Shown: piece by piece, positions 30,701 to 40,347 of the stretch
How the letters are laid out: each line of letters starts with the position of its first letter
Position numbering within the stretch: position 1 is the stretch's first letter
Source: Ceratopteris richardii
Taxonomy: Eukaryota > Streptophyta > Polypodiopsida > Polypodiales > Pteridaceae
Direction of reading: 5' to 3'
Length of the DNA stretch: 64,000 nt
Assembly: GCA_020310875.1 (NCBI GenBank)
Contig: CM035417.1
Coordinates: 84,106,917 to 84,170,916, forward strand
Notes under the pieces: model-generated
The model's database searches: none
Seen by the model: only the letters and a program-made list of their open reading frames with translations
Told to the model about the DNA's origin: nothing
Position numbers and translations under genes: made by a program

Positions 30701-32147
30701 GATAGCCAGAACCCCCATAGCTCAACAGGAGCCGGTAATCTTGCAACACTCTACAGAAGAAATAGAGACCCTCCGGAAACAGGTGGCAGAACTCCAAGCA
30801 CGCCTCTTACCATATGAAAGGCCACCCTCGCCCATTGAAGAACCAGAACCTGAAACAGTAGTGGAAATCCCCGTCGAGGACAGCTATGAAGAGCCATATG
30901 AGCCGATGCCGACACCCGGTGGTCGAACTACAGAGGAAGGACAAGACACATTAGAAATTCAAGTTCCAGATTGGGTCAAGAGGGTCGAGAAAGTGGGTAA
31001 GACACATGATGATCGTGTGGCGGTGCAAGTGCAATCTCTCACAAATCTGGAAGAAACTGTCCTTCGGTCCTCCTACTTTCAACACTTATCCCATCAACGG
31101 TTAATCACAACATCAGAGTCGCAATACATGCCTTATTTTGTCTTGCTACATGACTATAATGCAGAAGTCAAAAGACATACAGGGAAGGAGCCCACATTTG
31201 CCACTCAATTTGAGATAGGGGATTTACCGACAGATGCACGCGCTGGCTCGATCTTCCAACCTAATTGGCGTGCACGTCTACTAACCGATTACCCAGAGAT
31301 GATGAGCACCTGGGCAACCATGCCACTATATATCAAGTATAATCCTTGCTATTGCCCAGTGGTACGCCGCAGATCCTGGCAAGCATTTGCAATCAAGGTA
31401 CGCAACAATAAAGAATGCTCGGCTTGGGTTAACTATCCATATTTTGCCCCACCTCGCGGGACCCCAACCGTAGCCTACATGATATCAACAATTCGGCACT
31501 GGTCTACACGCCTAAATAATGTACCTGACATAGCAGCAAAAATGTGTATGAAAATATTTGAGCTCATGACCATTGTTTTCAAAACCTTTCGAAATGTACA
31601 AGCTCCATACATCTCTGCTCCTGGATTCTCTCAAGGTAACAAGGATTTAGTCTACGACATGAGCCAGACCCCCTCGATCACTATAATCTTTGCTTGGCAT
31701 GCACGAATAAATTACTTACCCGCATGCTTCAAGCAAACATTTGAGGAGATGTTCTCTACGGGATTCTGGGAATATCATTCGGAAATTTTCATTCCCAGAC
31801 CCACACATTTGCTACACCTATTCGCCGTAGAACAAGCGATCCATGCAGATCAGTTACGTCTGCCACATCCGGACATTCCAGGACCAATTGATTGGGATCG
31901 TTTGATGACAGATTTGGCCAGAGGACTACGCCTACAAGAACAACAGCTTGCCACTCAGGTCGTGGAATATTACATCCAGCACTCCCAGCAACAAGGGTCT
32001 GTCAGGGACGACAGACACGAGAGAGGGGGGGGTGTTGAGAGCAGTATGGGCACCCAAGGACTGACTAGACAAGGAAGCCAGTGGAGAGAGTCAGAGCGAG
32101 CTGAAGGAGTAAGTAGACAAAGCAGTAGACGCAAATCTGGCAGATAG
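27753..32147 (+). CDS. Gypsy A extra ORF of unknown function (1464 codons)
   Basis: The start is chosen at ATG 27753 (good context AACATGGCT); an in-frame ATG at 27717 is also possible. Residues 1-330: a globular domain with aromatic motifs (GKTSHWF, RPIWEKAGL, KPDFMRCYYL, MHIPTEKE). About 430-465: an acidic run. About 560-840: Pro/Ser/Thr-rich. About 850-1020: heptad-rich coiled coil. About 1060-1425: a C-terminal domain (DWVKRVEKVGKTH, YNPCYCPVV, PTHLLHLF, IDWDRLMTDLARGL). The last 37 codons lie in the 3' LTR and the polypurine tract is translated within it. No signal peptide or membrane segment is evident, so it is env-like in position only. Parts recur in copies i and iii. I do not recognise the family. 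Confidence 0.85.
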   Translation: MAEAAGTSSHTETNPQVVDLDSLPVLPETNERPEELQAVKIIPIADPPRGHTMPVGKTSHWFTEVAGPLGEGTYLWESELDFNGKQGRYHFFTREFEKLQNAEGLRPIWEKAGLSAYFSARLPKPDFMRCYYLINTLTPNQNPKGASSFVIPSLTKGNEFKRFRLSNNLVREALDMRGMHIPTEKETLVPDYMKNRSLTKLKDMVSMTPNIAIHLRMCMQHFAFPAQDRFTMPHKKIWFSLYLAETQSLTINLPHWIIDQIHLAHKRWPRKQVLYGCCALTRIIYRCLAYDIPIQRALMWNRVEQFRGRTSTGPPSKKMRGTVQVPCAQPRGATLTPDVTPPPRRVRPFTLRLPRRSTDGSTLIFPPIPTDLEFPSGAPLEELTNEDFEQLLQDVELEAEEAQQAETVQTQTTTSQRPVTPVEVDEEDDGDEEQEEDEEDYDQEHQDEQQEVPELLGAPAYTAQLQRLYDTIKAVQERHKLSLISGQALMQEMLSDEGVDQQFIDTLKLVSESLGVPEAVHTAVRQSVRYDQRRVDTLPRAGKTIRIPVTEQEVPIETTATPTTTIELSVETFVQTSPISPQHPPSPPSPTPPQPSTMAETTAITSTSTYNPSSFTSFSFREPTSQENLFSFVTNPLYTSALPSSEPITGHPIIPTVVGNPAPTEGILCFPAYPPIRVAPFHDPHFPSGPYTSFNQTSPLQYPSFGEQFIRSPMFQRHIAPTFATTSIYTNTTLTSPTIPTYMVAPSHTTLSDPMDISPSTAPLPTIPPSPPPLPPTSPLTSLAHTALTTPLPNPTSPAFQTFPLASHNVNSTFNTLLQCAHQLQQEYHQLEERTTALQAESQRLQARVTTLEADYQTLLIEHTTLQQAHSELESKTSTVDDQAVKELETVLQAQMISNATLRRNIGLLRKHMAVALEENKRLQQQNQDNFEAAMEGTVGATISPTRYRAVPSEDIRILLEEHANFLESYEKLETECADLKKQIARTPIAQQEPVILQHSTEEIETLRKQVAELQARLLPYERPPSPIEEPEPETVVEIPVEDSYEEPYEPMPTPGGRTTEEGQDTLEIQVPDWVKRVEKVGKTHDDRVAVQVQSLTNLEETVLRSSYFQHLSHQRLITTSESQYMPYFVLLHDYNAEVKRHTGKEPTFATQFEIGDLPTDARAGSIFQPNWRARLLTDYPEMMSTWATMPLYIKYNPCYCPVVRRRSWQAFAIKVRNNKECSAWVNYPYFAPPRGTPTVAYMISTIRHWSTRLNNVPDIAAKMCMKIFELMTIVFKTFRNVQAPYISAPGFSQGNKDLVYDMSQTPSITIIFAWHARINYLPACFKQTFEEMFSTGFWEYHSEIFIPRPTHLLHLFAVEQAIHADQLRLPHPDIPGPIDWDRLMTDLARGLRLQEQQLATQVVEYYIQHSQQQGSVRDDRHERGGGVESSMGTQGLTRQGSQWRESERAEGVSRQSSRRKSGR
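32019..32032 (+). other. Polypurine tract of Gypsy A
   Basis: GAGAGAGGGGGGGG-type purine run directly before TGTTGAGAG of the 3' LTR. It is also translated as part of the extra ORF. Confidence 0.9.
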
Positions 32148-32664
32148 GCCCTTCAAATTTTTCCAAACCAACATCCTTATAACAGTGATTCTTATCACTA
32201 ACAATCATTGTAAATACCATTTCATATTTTTGTAGCTCCATTTTGTGCAAGCCGAGGAGTCCTCGAGCTTGAGGAGCCTTAGAAGTACCTACGTATCAAT
32301 TTTCGTATTTTTTAGACTCCGTTTAAGCCCTCAAATTGGCCCTGGAACCTAATTTTTAACTAGGCCGGACACTAGGTCTGGACAGAGCCAAAGCTAGTCA
32401 AAAACTATAAAAAGAGCTAGAGAGCTCATTTTTGAGGTTAGATTGTAATTGAAACAAACTTGTAAGAGCTCTTGAAAGTAATCTAACGACTCCATTGCTT
32501 ATCACTCTTTGTCTGGCTGTGTGTGCGCGTGTGTGTGTATGTGTGTGCATGTTTGTGTGCTTCTCACTCACGCACTTGTGCCGCCACTTGCTCGAGGTCT
32601 TCATACCATCCTCACGTCTTCCCGGATTGACATTAAAGGAGGTGCTACTCATCACTGAGCTACA
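32033..32664 (+). repeat. 3' LTR of Gypsy A
   Basis: 632 bp, TGTTGAGAG to GAGCTACA. Identical to the 5' LTR except T for C at 32082 and A for G at 32386. It is followed by the TSD TTGTG (32665-32669). Confidence 0.95.
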
Positions 32665-33484
32665 TTGTGGTATCGTGAAATGTTTCGTCTTCGTTTGCTT
32701 CTTCTTGTTTGTCGTCTGCCTTATTATTTGCGGTTGAACCCTGTACGTTGCTGTCGGATGAGCTTATCTTGATTCTTTTCTGGCGGAGAAGGTGGAATAT
32801 CTCTTCGTCTTCTTCTTCATCGTCCTCTAATAATAGTGCGGATTCCTCATGGCGTAGAACAGGCCCGCGGGGTGGTGGTTGTGCAGCTAGAATGGTCGGA
32901 AATAGAAAGGAGATGATGTGAGGGAGTCTCGATCTTGGCATATCGCCCTTATTGACCTGCTTGATGATTGCAACACATTCTTTGTGTACTCGCCAGAAGA
33001 AATATGATGCAAAATTGACTGGTTTTCAAGCAGCTAAATCTATAGCGAAATAAAAAGGTCGAGAGATTCCATAGGTTCGCTTCTACAGGTTGAGGATGGC
33101 TACTAGGAACTGTAATGCGGATCTCTCAGGTTCAGGACGGCAGAGGATGGCGTATTCGTTGGATGAATGTCTAGGGAATAGTTGGTTCATGGTTGCTAGT
33201 GGCAGATTTGGGCCGTTTTCTCGACCTTACGGAGTGAGTCGAAACACATTAGAAAAAGCTTGGAAGGTGATTACGGTATGGGAAGGCAGGGAGGTGATAG
33301 GCCAACTCTGCTTGGTGGCAGGTGTGGCAGCGATGGCGGCAATTATCTGGGCATAGAAGGGGTGGCAATCCACTGAATGCCACGGCAGTTCAGCGAAATT
33401 GCTTAACCCTCGGGTGCATAGAAACTCTCCTACCTCAGTAGGGAGTCCGTCACGGAAGGCGGCATAGTTTGCCAGAGCTTCCAT
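32665..33484 (-). pseudogene. Gypsy B extra ORF, N-terminal part
   Basis: The minus-strand frame starts MEALANYAAFRDGLP at 33484 and continues through WHSVDCHPFYAQ. Stops follow near 33228 and in 33000-33110. An open acidic segment (ESALLLEDDEEEDEEIFHLL) then runs to the Gypsy A insertion at 32665 and continues at 15563. The expected joined length is about 725 codons. The acidic then coiled-coil layout recalls the extra ORF of Gypsy A, but I see no clear sequence match. Function unknown. Confidence 0.65.
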
Positions 33485-33833
33485 GGCACACACTATGATA
33501 GCAAGCACAAGACACAAACGCACAGGGTATACACAGTCACACAAATCATGCAAACACAATAACGATTTTCGGCGAAACGGAGAAGGTTAAGTAGATGCGC
33601 TGCAGTGGAGAGCAATCAAAATCACTAATCATCGTGCGACGTTGAGATGATAAGTTCATAACTTCGGTGTGCATGCATGAGCAGAATTGATAAGGTAAGG
33701 CGGTTGTTGACATAATTAGTTATCAAAACGTGGATATTTACAAACTTATATTATTTTGTTAAGCACGCAAAATTAAAAGGAAATAAAAGAAAAGAAAAGA
33801 AAACGCAAAATACGCGGCCAATCCGCAGAACGT

Positions 33834-35084
33834 TCAGTGTGGATGGGATGCTTTTTGATACGGCCGTAGCTTTGAACCATTTATCACCTTTGGAAGAAGT
33901 ATTACGATCAAAGTAGTCAATCGAAAAGTTGTTGGGCCTACTTGTTCAGAAATCCGGTAGGGGCCAAACCATCGTAACTTGAATTTGCCAGCAGAGCGAT
34001 CCGACTTTGCATTGTAAAAGAGTACAAGTTGTCCCACCGTAAAAACTGGAGTGTTTAGATATCGATCATGTGTTCGAGCTTGTCTTAGCTGTACCTCTTG
34101 AATAGTCAGAAAGTTGTCCCATCGATGCTCATCCAGTTCTCTGAGTGTATCCAACCGAAATGACAAAGATTCTTTAGGTAGCAGTTTCTGGTTGATGGCT
34201 ACTTGTAAGCTTGGTACAATGATCTCCATTGGTGCTATGGCTTCCAATCCATAAGCTAGTTTGAAAGGGGTTAATCATGTTGCTACCTTGTATGTAGTCC
34301 GGTATGCCCATAACACTGCAGGTAACAGTTGATCCCATCTTTCCGGTGATTCCGGAATTAATTTTCGAAGCATATTCAACAAAGTTTTATTTGTACTCTT
34401 AGCCAAACCATTTGCACGAGGATAATAGGGTGAACTGAATTTGTGCATAATCTGAAAAGAATGTGTGAGTACTTTGATTAAATTGTTGACAAAATGAGTG
34501 CCTTGATCTGTAACAAGTTCCAGAGGTAAGCCAAAACGCGGAAAGACATCTTTCATTAGACATTTTGCCACCGAAACAGTTGTGGCAGACATTAAAACCC
34601 AAGCTTCTGCCCATCTGGTTGCATAGTCTGTACATGTCAGAATATAACGATTATTACTGAGGATTGCCGGAGGTGTAATAGGTCCAATGAAATCTAGACC
34701 CCACTTCTGAAAAGGCTCCAATGGCAAGATAGGTTGTAGAGGGAAAAAATGACGTTGTAGGGGCTGTCCAGACCTCTGACAATTATCACATTTTTTGACA
34801 AACTACAATACATCCCTGTACATAGTAGGCCACCAAAGCCCACTCTGCAGAATTTTCCGGTGTGTTGAATCTGCAGCAAAATGCCTGCCGGATGGAATTC
34901 AATGAGCCAACATAATGACGGAATTAACTTTGTGTGGAGGAATACAACGAAGTAAAATTCCAGTGTGATCCATATAGTATAATTCCCCAGCAATCAGCCG
35001 AAATGGGTGACTAAAAACTGCAATTTTTCTTCGTATTGCAGGAGAAGTGTGAGAAGGAAGGCATCCATTAGTAAGAAAGGTCAA
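33834..35084 (-). pseudogene. Gypsy B integrase
   Basis: The N-terminal zinc-domain region is broken by stops (34694-35084). The catalytic core is at 34275-34727 (WGLDFIGPITPP, TDQGTHFVN, PRANGLAKSTNK). The C-terminal part is at 33834-34247 (QLVLFYNAK, KLRWFGPYRI). The third catalytic residue, Glu in the usual ANGxAE motif, is Lys here (a G-to-A change would do this), so the enzyme is dead even apart from the stops. Confidence 0.9.
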
Positions 35085-35087
35085 TAT

Positions 35088-36404
35088 CTAATCATAATAT
35101 GTAGATAGCATAGGTGGGTCTGCGATTTCATCATTAGTTGGTTCAGAAACATAAATCGCTGGTGTTGTGTCATCTACACCGATCGGAGCTTCACCGGAAT
35201 CTAGGCGAGAAAGGAAATCTGCTAATGCATGTGAACTGCCTGGCCGATGAATAACTTCGTAATCAAACTCTTGTAAAAGCAGAACCCAACGCGCTAATCG
35301 ACCACCTAAATGTTGTTTCCGAAATAGATAGACAAGTGCAGCATGACCTATATGAAAAGTAAATTTTCGGCCCAGTAAATAATGTCTGAATTTCTTTACA
35401 GAATATACTAAACCCAGACATTCTCTTTCAGTTACAGAGTAATTCTTCTCAATAGGAGCAAGCCTTCGACTTGCATAGTACACAGGCCTGAACCATTTAT
35501 CGGTTTGTTGCATTAGAATGCTCCCAATTGCTATATTTGAAGCATCAACAAATACATGAAATGGGCGATCCTAGTTAGGAGGCTGTAAGATTGGAACCTG
35601 TGTTAGTAATCCCTTTAGACGATCAAAAGCAATTTGACATTCCTGAGTCCATTCAAATTGCCGAGGAGTTTTGGTTATTAATCGGTTCAGTGGTATCGCC
35701 AAATGAGCAAGCCATCGTAAGTGTCGACCATGCCATCTTACTTGACCCATGAAGCGCATTACTTCTTTAGGTGTAGTGGGCACAGGTGCTTCTAACACAG
35801 CTGTAATTTTATCTGGATCAACCTGTATTCCCTGTGCAGATACAATGTGGCCAAGTAGCCTTCCACATGAAACCGCAAACACAGATTTGTTTGGGTTCAA
35901 ACAGAGTCTGTATTCTCTGCACTTCTCAAAGCAGCACCGTAAATGGAACAAGTGTGCTACCATCTTACCGAATAACGAAAAATCATCAAGATATACTTGC
36001 ATAAAAGAGGTAAGATAAGGGGAGAATATTTCCTGCATGCATCTTTGAAAATTACTATGGGCATTTCTTAACCCAAACCACATAACTGTACACGCAAAAA
36101 CACCCCAATTGGTAATGAAAGCGGTCTTCGGTATATCCTGTTCAACCATTCTGACCTGATTGTAACCACTGTAACCATCTAGGAATGAATACATTTCATG
36201 TCCTGCTACTCTATCAAGCATCGTGTCAAGAAAAGGTAGCGGAAATGGATCAGGCACCGTAGCTGCGTTCAGTTTTCGGTAATCCACACAAATTCGCAGT
36301 TGCTTATTCTTTTTAGGAACAATAACAATTGGTGAGATCCATTCAGCATGCTCTATTGGTACAATGAATCCGACTTTGAGTAGCCTATCAAGCTCTGCCT
36401 TTAC
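35088..36404 (-). pseudogene. Gypsy B reverse transcriptase and RNase H
   Basis: RT is at 35571-36404: ISPIVIVPKK-type start in the broken 36290-36400 stretch, DYRKLNAATVPDPFPLP, FLDGYSGYNQV and the catalytic YLDD (Leu variant of YVDD). RNase H is at 35088-35513 (YYASRRLAPIEKNYSVTERE, DFLSRLDSGEAP). A stop near 35571 separates them and the first RNase H Asp segment is in another frame. The order and motifs are typical of Gypsy. Confidence 0.92.
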
Positions 36405-37709
36405 CTATGATGCATAGTTTGGATTCATCCGATAGCCAAGTTGCTTGATTGGTTTTGCTTCCGGCTTCAGCATGACCCTGTGTTGATAGATGCGCGGGTC
36501 CAGACCTTTCATATCTTTGTAATACCATGCAAAGACGTCAGAGAACTCTCGGAGTAGCTGGCTTAAGTCTGCTTGAAATACTTCGGGTAGGCTTTCCTTT
36601 ATCTTGACAGGACGTGGATTTTGTTCATCCCCTAAATTGTAGGTAATCAACTGATCCTCTGGAACATAAAATTGTTGGGGCTTCTCTATATCATCAACTG
36701 GCTTAAAAAGTGGTTGCAGATCAACGTCGTCTACAGCAGCAGTATCTTCCTTCTTTTCTTCTTCCGTTATAGGCATCACCGTACAAACTGCGGGATTCCA
36801 ATTATCTACAACAGATTGTAGATCAACAGTCCCTAGGGAGATCAAATCAATGTTATTTTTCAAAAACTCTTCTTCTTCATCATCTGACAGACCATCTAAC
36901 ATATGAACTGGTTCTGCAAAATACGGTCTAGCATGTAATTCGCAGGGTTGTATAGCATCTAATTTTACAGCATATTTATGATTATTGTCTTTGAAAGTGA
37001 GTTCCTGTGCAGACCAATCTTGTATAACCTTAACTTGCTTCAGCCAAGGATGGCCAAAAAGAAGATTATAATCAAGGGTGGATTCCGGTAATTCTAAGAC
37101 GACAAAGGTCATCTTAAATGTGGTACCCTGCAAAGTTATTGGTACATTTCGTACAAGTCCTACTAGATGGACTCTTGACTAGTCAGCCATTCTGACAAAG
37201 AACTGAACTGGTTCGATTTCGGTCCATCCTAACTTATTACACAGTGCAGCAGTAGAAATGTTGACACCAGATCCTCCACCAATTAGTACCTGTGTAATTT
37301 TATGATTTTTATACCATACCATAATTAAAGGAACCGAATGATCGACCGTAGAATCAGGTTCCGATTGCACTGTCGCTGTTGCTGGAATGCAAGAAGGTAC
37401 AGGACTGAACTGTTGTTGGAATTGTTGCCAAACTCCTGGTACTAGTGCAAGTAATTGGCCAAGAGGAAGAGTAATGGATGCTTTAGATAAAATTTCCCAG
37501 GCCTTATGTGATTGAATTGTGTTTTCCATAGATTCTGAAGATGATGTGCCCGCTGAAGATGATGTATCTACTGAAGATGATGTGCCTGCTACTGAATTAG
37601 AATCTTGTTTTTGTGTTCCTTCCATGGTTAACGGAGCCTGGGTCACCGGAATAGGATCTGGAAATACTAGAGGTTTGGCGGTGGTCCATTGATTGGCCTT
37701 ATCATACAT
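36405..37709 (-). pseudogene. Gypsy B protease region
   Basis: The N-terminal Ser/Thr-rich linker (37400-37709) leads to the protease motif, which reads VLIGGGSGVNIST at about 37259-37297 where related elements have DGGSG, so the catalytic Asp is lost. A stop near 37180 follows. The C-terminal half continues at 36405-37133 with LLFGHPWLKQ, an acidic region and FSDVFAWYYKDMKGLDP, the usual lead into RT. Confidence 0.85.
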
Positions 37710-37783
37710 CCTTTGTTATTCACGTATGCCTGGTTCAAATACTTCTGCTGCTGGTTGCAGTTGCTTACCGGATCGGGTCTGAA

Positions 37784-39496
37784 TTACTCAGCTTGCATTT
37801 CTACTGGTGTGATTTGTACCATATTAGTCATTGGGTTTTGACGTTCTTTCTTCCTCTGATCATACTCAGCTGCATCCTTACAAAATCTTCTAATGTGACC
37901 AAATTCACCACAAAAATGGCAGCGCGGTGGTGGAAAATTAGTATTTTCCTGTGCTGGTCCGGCCTGCCAATAGTTTGCATTGTAGTTATTATTTCTCTGT
38001 CCTCTGTAATTTCGATAGCCTTGTTGCTGGTTGTTTCTCATTTGAGGTGGTACATAGTGATTAGCTGGCTGTCCTGGTTCCTGTATAATAGCATTGACAA
38101 TTGCTGGTCCCTGTACTTTGGCGTTGTATGCGCAGTTTTCGGTGGAGTGTCCGGTAATATTGCAGATAGCGCAAAACAACTGATTAAGTGCACAAGTGGA
38201 ACTAGTATGGCCTAAATTTTTGCATGTGGTGCAGTACATCTGTCTGGTCGGATCTTCTGCAACATTTTTATTTGCTTTTAACCATTCCAAGTCTTCTGTA
38301 AGTCCTCCAACCTTGTTCTCAAGCTGCAAATCCATTGCAATCACCACATCTAGCGTCATAGCTCCTACACATCATATGATCATAATTTGTTTAAGTTGCG
38401 GAGTCAATCCATTGATAAACCATTGTGTGATAACGTCATCCGGCAGGTTAGCATGTGCTGGTGGTAATTGCCTCAAATGGGTTCTAAATAGAGTGGCATA
38501 TTCCTGCACTGTTTGATTTATCTTCTGTCTATTGTTTTGCAGGTAGTCAAAAATTTCGGCTGGATTCTTCTTTAGCCTGAATCTCTGCAAAAATGCATCT
38601 CTTACCGCTTCATAGGTGCCGAAATGGTTAATATCATATTCTGTAAGCCACCTGGCTGCTTCATTAACCAATGTCGACTGGAAGACAATAGCTTTATACG
38701 CCGGATCACGTGGATGGTTGAGCATTGCGTAACTTATCTCAAATGTGCGTACATGAGCATCTGGGTCATCACCTGGAAATCCACCGAATTTAGTGTACGT
38801 TACTCCTGTTGGAGGCGGCCTAGGTGGACATAGTTGTTGTTGTTGTCCACTCATCTTGCTAGCGGTTGTATTGTGACTATCTTCTGTATCTCGAGGTAGA
38901 ATATCTGAACCGTCGGAGTCTGTATCGTCAGCCTGTGCTCCATTCGATACGATAATATGGTTCAGTATGTTTCGGATCTCGGCTTCGAACAAGCTACCTT
39001 CCTTTTTGATGTCAAATATAGGAAAGCTTACTCCCAATAGCGGTGACTGGACTGAAGATTCACCAAGAAATGGTAAACCGTCACCGAAAAACTGTGAGCT
39101 TTCAACAATTGGTACCGAAATAACACCGAAAGGTATCGATTTTTCACCAATAGAAGTTGCTTTTTCTCCTTCACTGATTTCTTTGGCTAAGACGTTTCTA
39201 TTCGTAAACAAGTTCGAATCTTTACTCAATAATGTTAACTTAACTTCATACTGCGTCCTGGTAGATTCTGGAGTTACTATATTTTCGACAGACTATGACA
39301 AAATCGCACCGGAATCTGCTAGAGATGTAGTACATTCCATCGGAATATGTCCAAAATCACTACTAACGTTCTTCACTTTCTTGACAATTGGGTTAGACCT
39401 ATCTGCACTTCTACCTCCTGGAGGCGTCCTTAGCAAATTAGGTACCCAAGGCTGTCGGTTCTTTTGATACGTTTCACCGGATCGAGTAACCGGCAT
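37784..39496 (-). pseudogene. Gypsy B Gag
   Basis: It starts MPVTRSGETY at 39496. In-frame stops at 39293 and 38372 (TGA, likely from CGA) interrupt one reading frame. The capsid-type gag domain is at about 38400-38800 (FPGDDPDAHVRTFE, AARWLTEYDI, FLQRFRLKKNPAEIFDYLQ). CCHC knuckles are CTTCKNLGHTSSTC, CAICNITGHSTENC and CHFCGEFGHIRRFC (37850-38250). The frame shifts between gag and protease near 37710-37784. Confidence 0.92.
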
Positions 39497-39594
39497 GTAT
39501 CATCTTTTGTACTAATCGCGTACTATTAATGTCGATTTACAATCTATAGTCGCATTACCACAATCGATTTGCAACAATCTAATTTTTTGCCACC

Positions 39595-39612
39595 TTCCCA
39601 CAGACGGCACCA
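39595..39612 (-). other. Primer-binding site of Gypsy B
   Basis: The minus strand reads TGGTGCCGTCTGTGGGAA one base after the 5' LTR. It begins TGG, complementary to a tRNA CCA end. I cannot assign the tRNA with confidence. Confidence 0.7.
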
Positions 39613-39613
39613 G

Positions 39614-40347
39614 TGTTAAACGCTATTCTAACTGTCAAAAGTGCGTTTAAACGTTATTGGGTTCTTGGGAGTGGAAGGGGTCTGTTGGACAGAGGCCCTA
39701 TACTTGGTTCCCAGATTACCCACTTCATATACAGAAAGACACTGATGCTCCAACTCTATCAAGACTCCGTTACACTTACACTTTTACAGTAATCGGTCAA
39801 ATTCTCCCCAAGTTGGCCACCCACACTGTACCCGACTATTCACTATAGTGATACAGAGTTGCTTGATTAATTCAAGATCTGTTCCGAATACAAACCACTG
39901 TCACACTGAAGACAACACAATACATATCAGAATCCCAGAAACACTACCACAACTACACAGACTTCATCAGCACGTTACGGTGCATTACAAGAAGAGTGAC
40001 ACCACGATACACATACTTAATTGATCAATGCCATAGAAACTCCACAGAATAACTCGCTCAGACCACAGTCGGATAATCTTCTGATCATCTATGAAACTCA
40101 CCAACAAACAGGTATCGACAGATAACAAAACAGAAACAAGAACAATATACTCAGGATTGCTCAATCACACAACACAGTAACGTTCATTCAATCACCCAGA
40201 CAGACAGTCTGGTGAATCCAACAAACGTCACTTTGCGTGTCTTTTTCATTGCTTTATATAAAAATTACAAGGTGTTTGTGTAACAACCTTTTGCTCGTGC
40301 AAACAAGATTCAGTTTTTACAACTTACAATCCGACGGCCGACTAACA
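39614..40347 (-). repeat. 5' LTR of Gypsy B
   Basis: 734 bp, gap-free alignment with 13433-14166, about 38 differences. It bounds the array sequence that resumes at 40348. Confidence 0.93.

Larger units (their letters stand above)
15564..32664 (+). mobile_element. Gypsy A: young, complete 17.1-kb Ty3/Gypsy retrotransposon
   Basis: Two 632-bp LTRs differ at two sites only (15613/32082 and 15917/32386, about 0.3%), with perfect TSD TTGTG. The primer site matches tRNA-Asp. The leader is 1.8 kb with a tandem array. Gag and pol share a frame across one UAG, followed by a large extra ORF that overlaps the 3' LTR. The integrase follows RT/RNase H, as in Gypsy. The coding frames are long and otherwise uninterrupted, so the element may have been mobile recently. 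It disrupts the extra ORF of Gypsy B. Related copies are at 3699-5202 and 49359-58277. Confidence 0.97.
13433..40347 (-). mobile_element. Gypsy B retrotransposon (minus), split by Gypsy A
   Basis: Two 734-bp LTRs bound the element; I counted about 38 differences (about 5%). On the minus strand the order is 5' LTR (39614-40347), primer site, gag, protease, RT, RNase H, integrase, extra ORF, 3' LTR (13433-14166). Removing the 17.1-kb Gypsy A insertion and one TSD copy leaves about 9.8 kb. It inserted into the TGCATA array; a 4-bp match ATAC flanks it (13429-13432, 40348-40351), weak evidence in such repetitive DNA. Many nonsense codons and lost catalytic residues show it is dead. Confidence 0.93.

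Noticed and set aside
27753..32147. Calling the extra ORF an envelope gene
   Set aside because: The position fits, but no signal peptide, membrane anchor, cleavage site or Cys pattern is visible, so only the neutral name is used.
32709..33356. Plus-strand frames of 70-88 codons
   Set aside because: They lie antisense to the Gypsy B extra ORF and show no domain.
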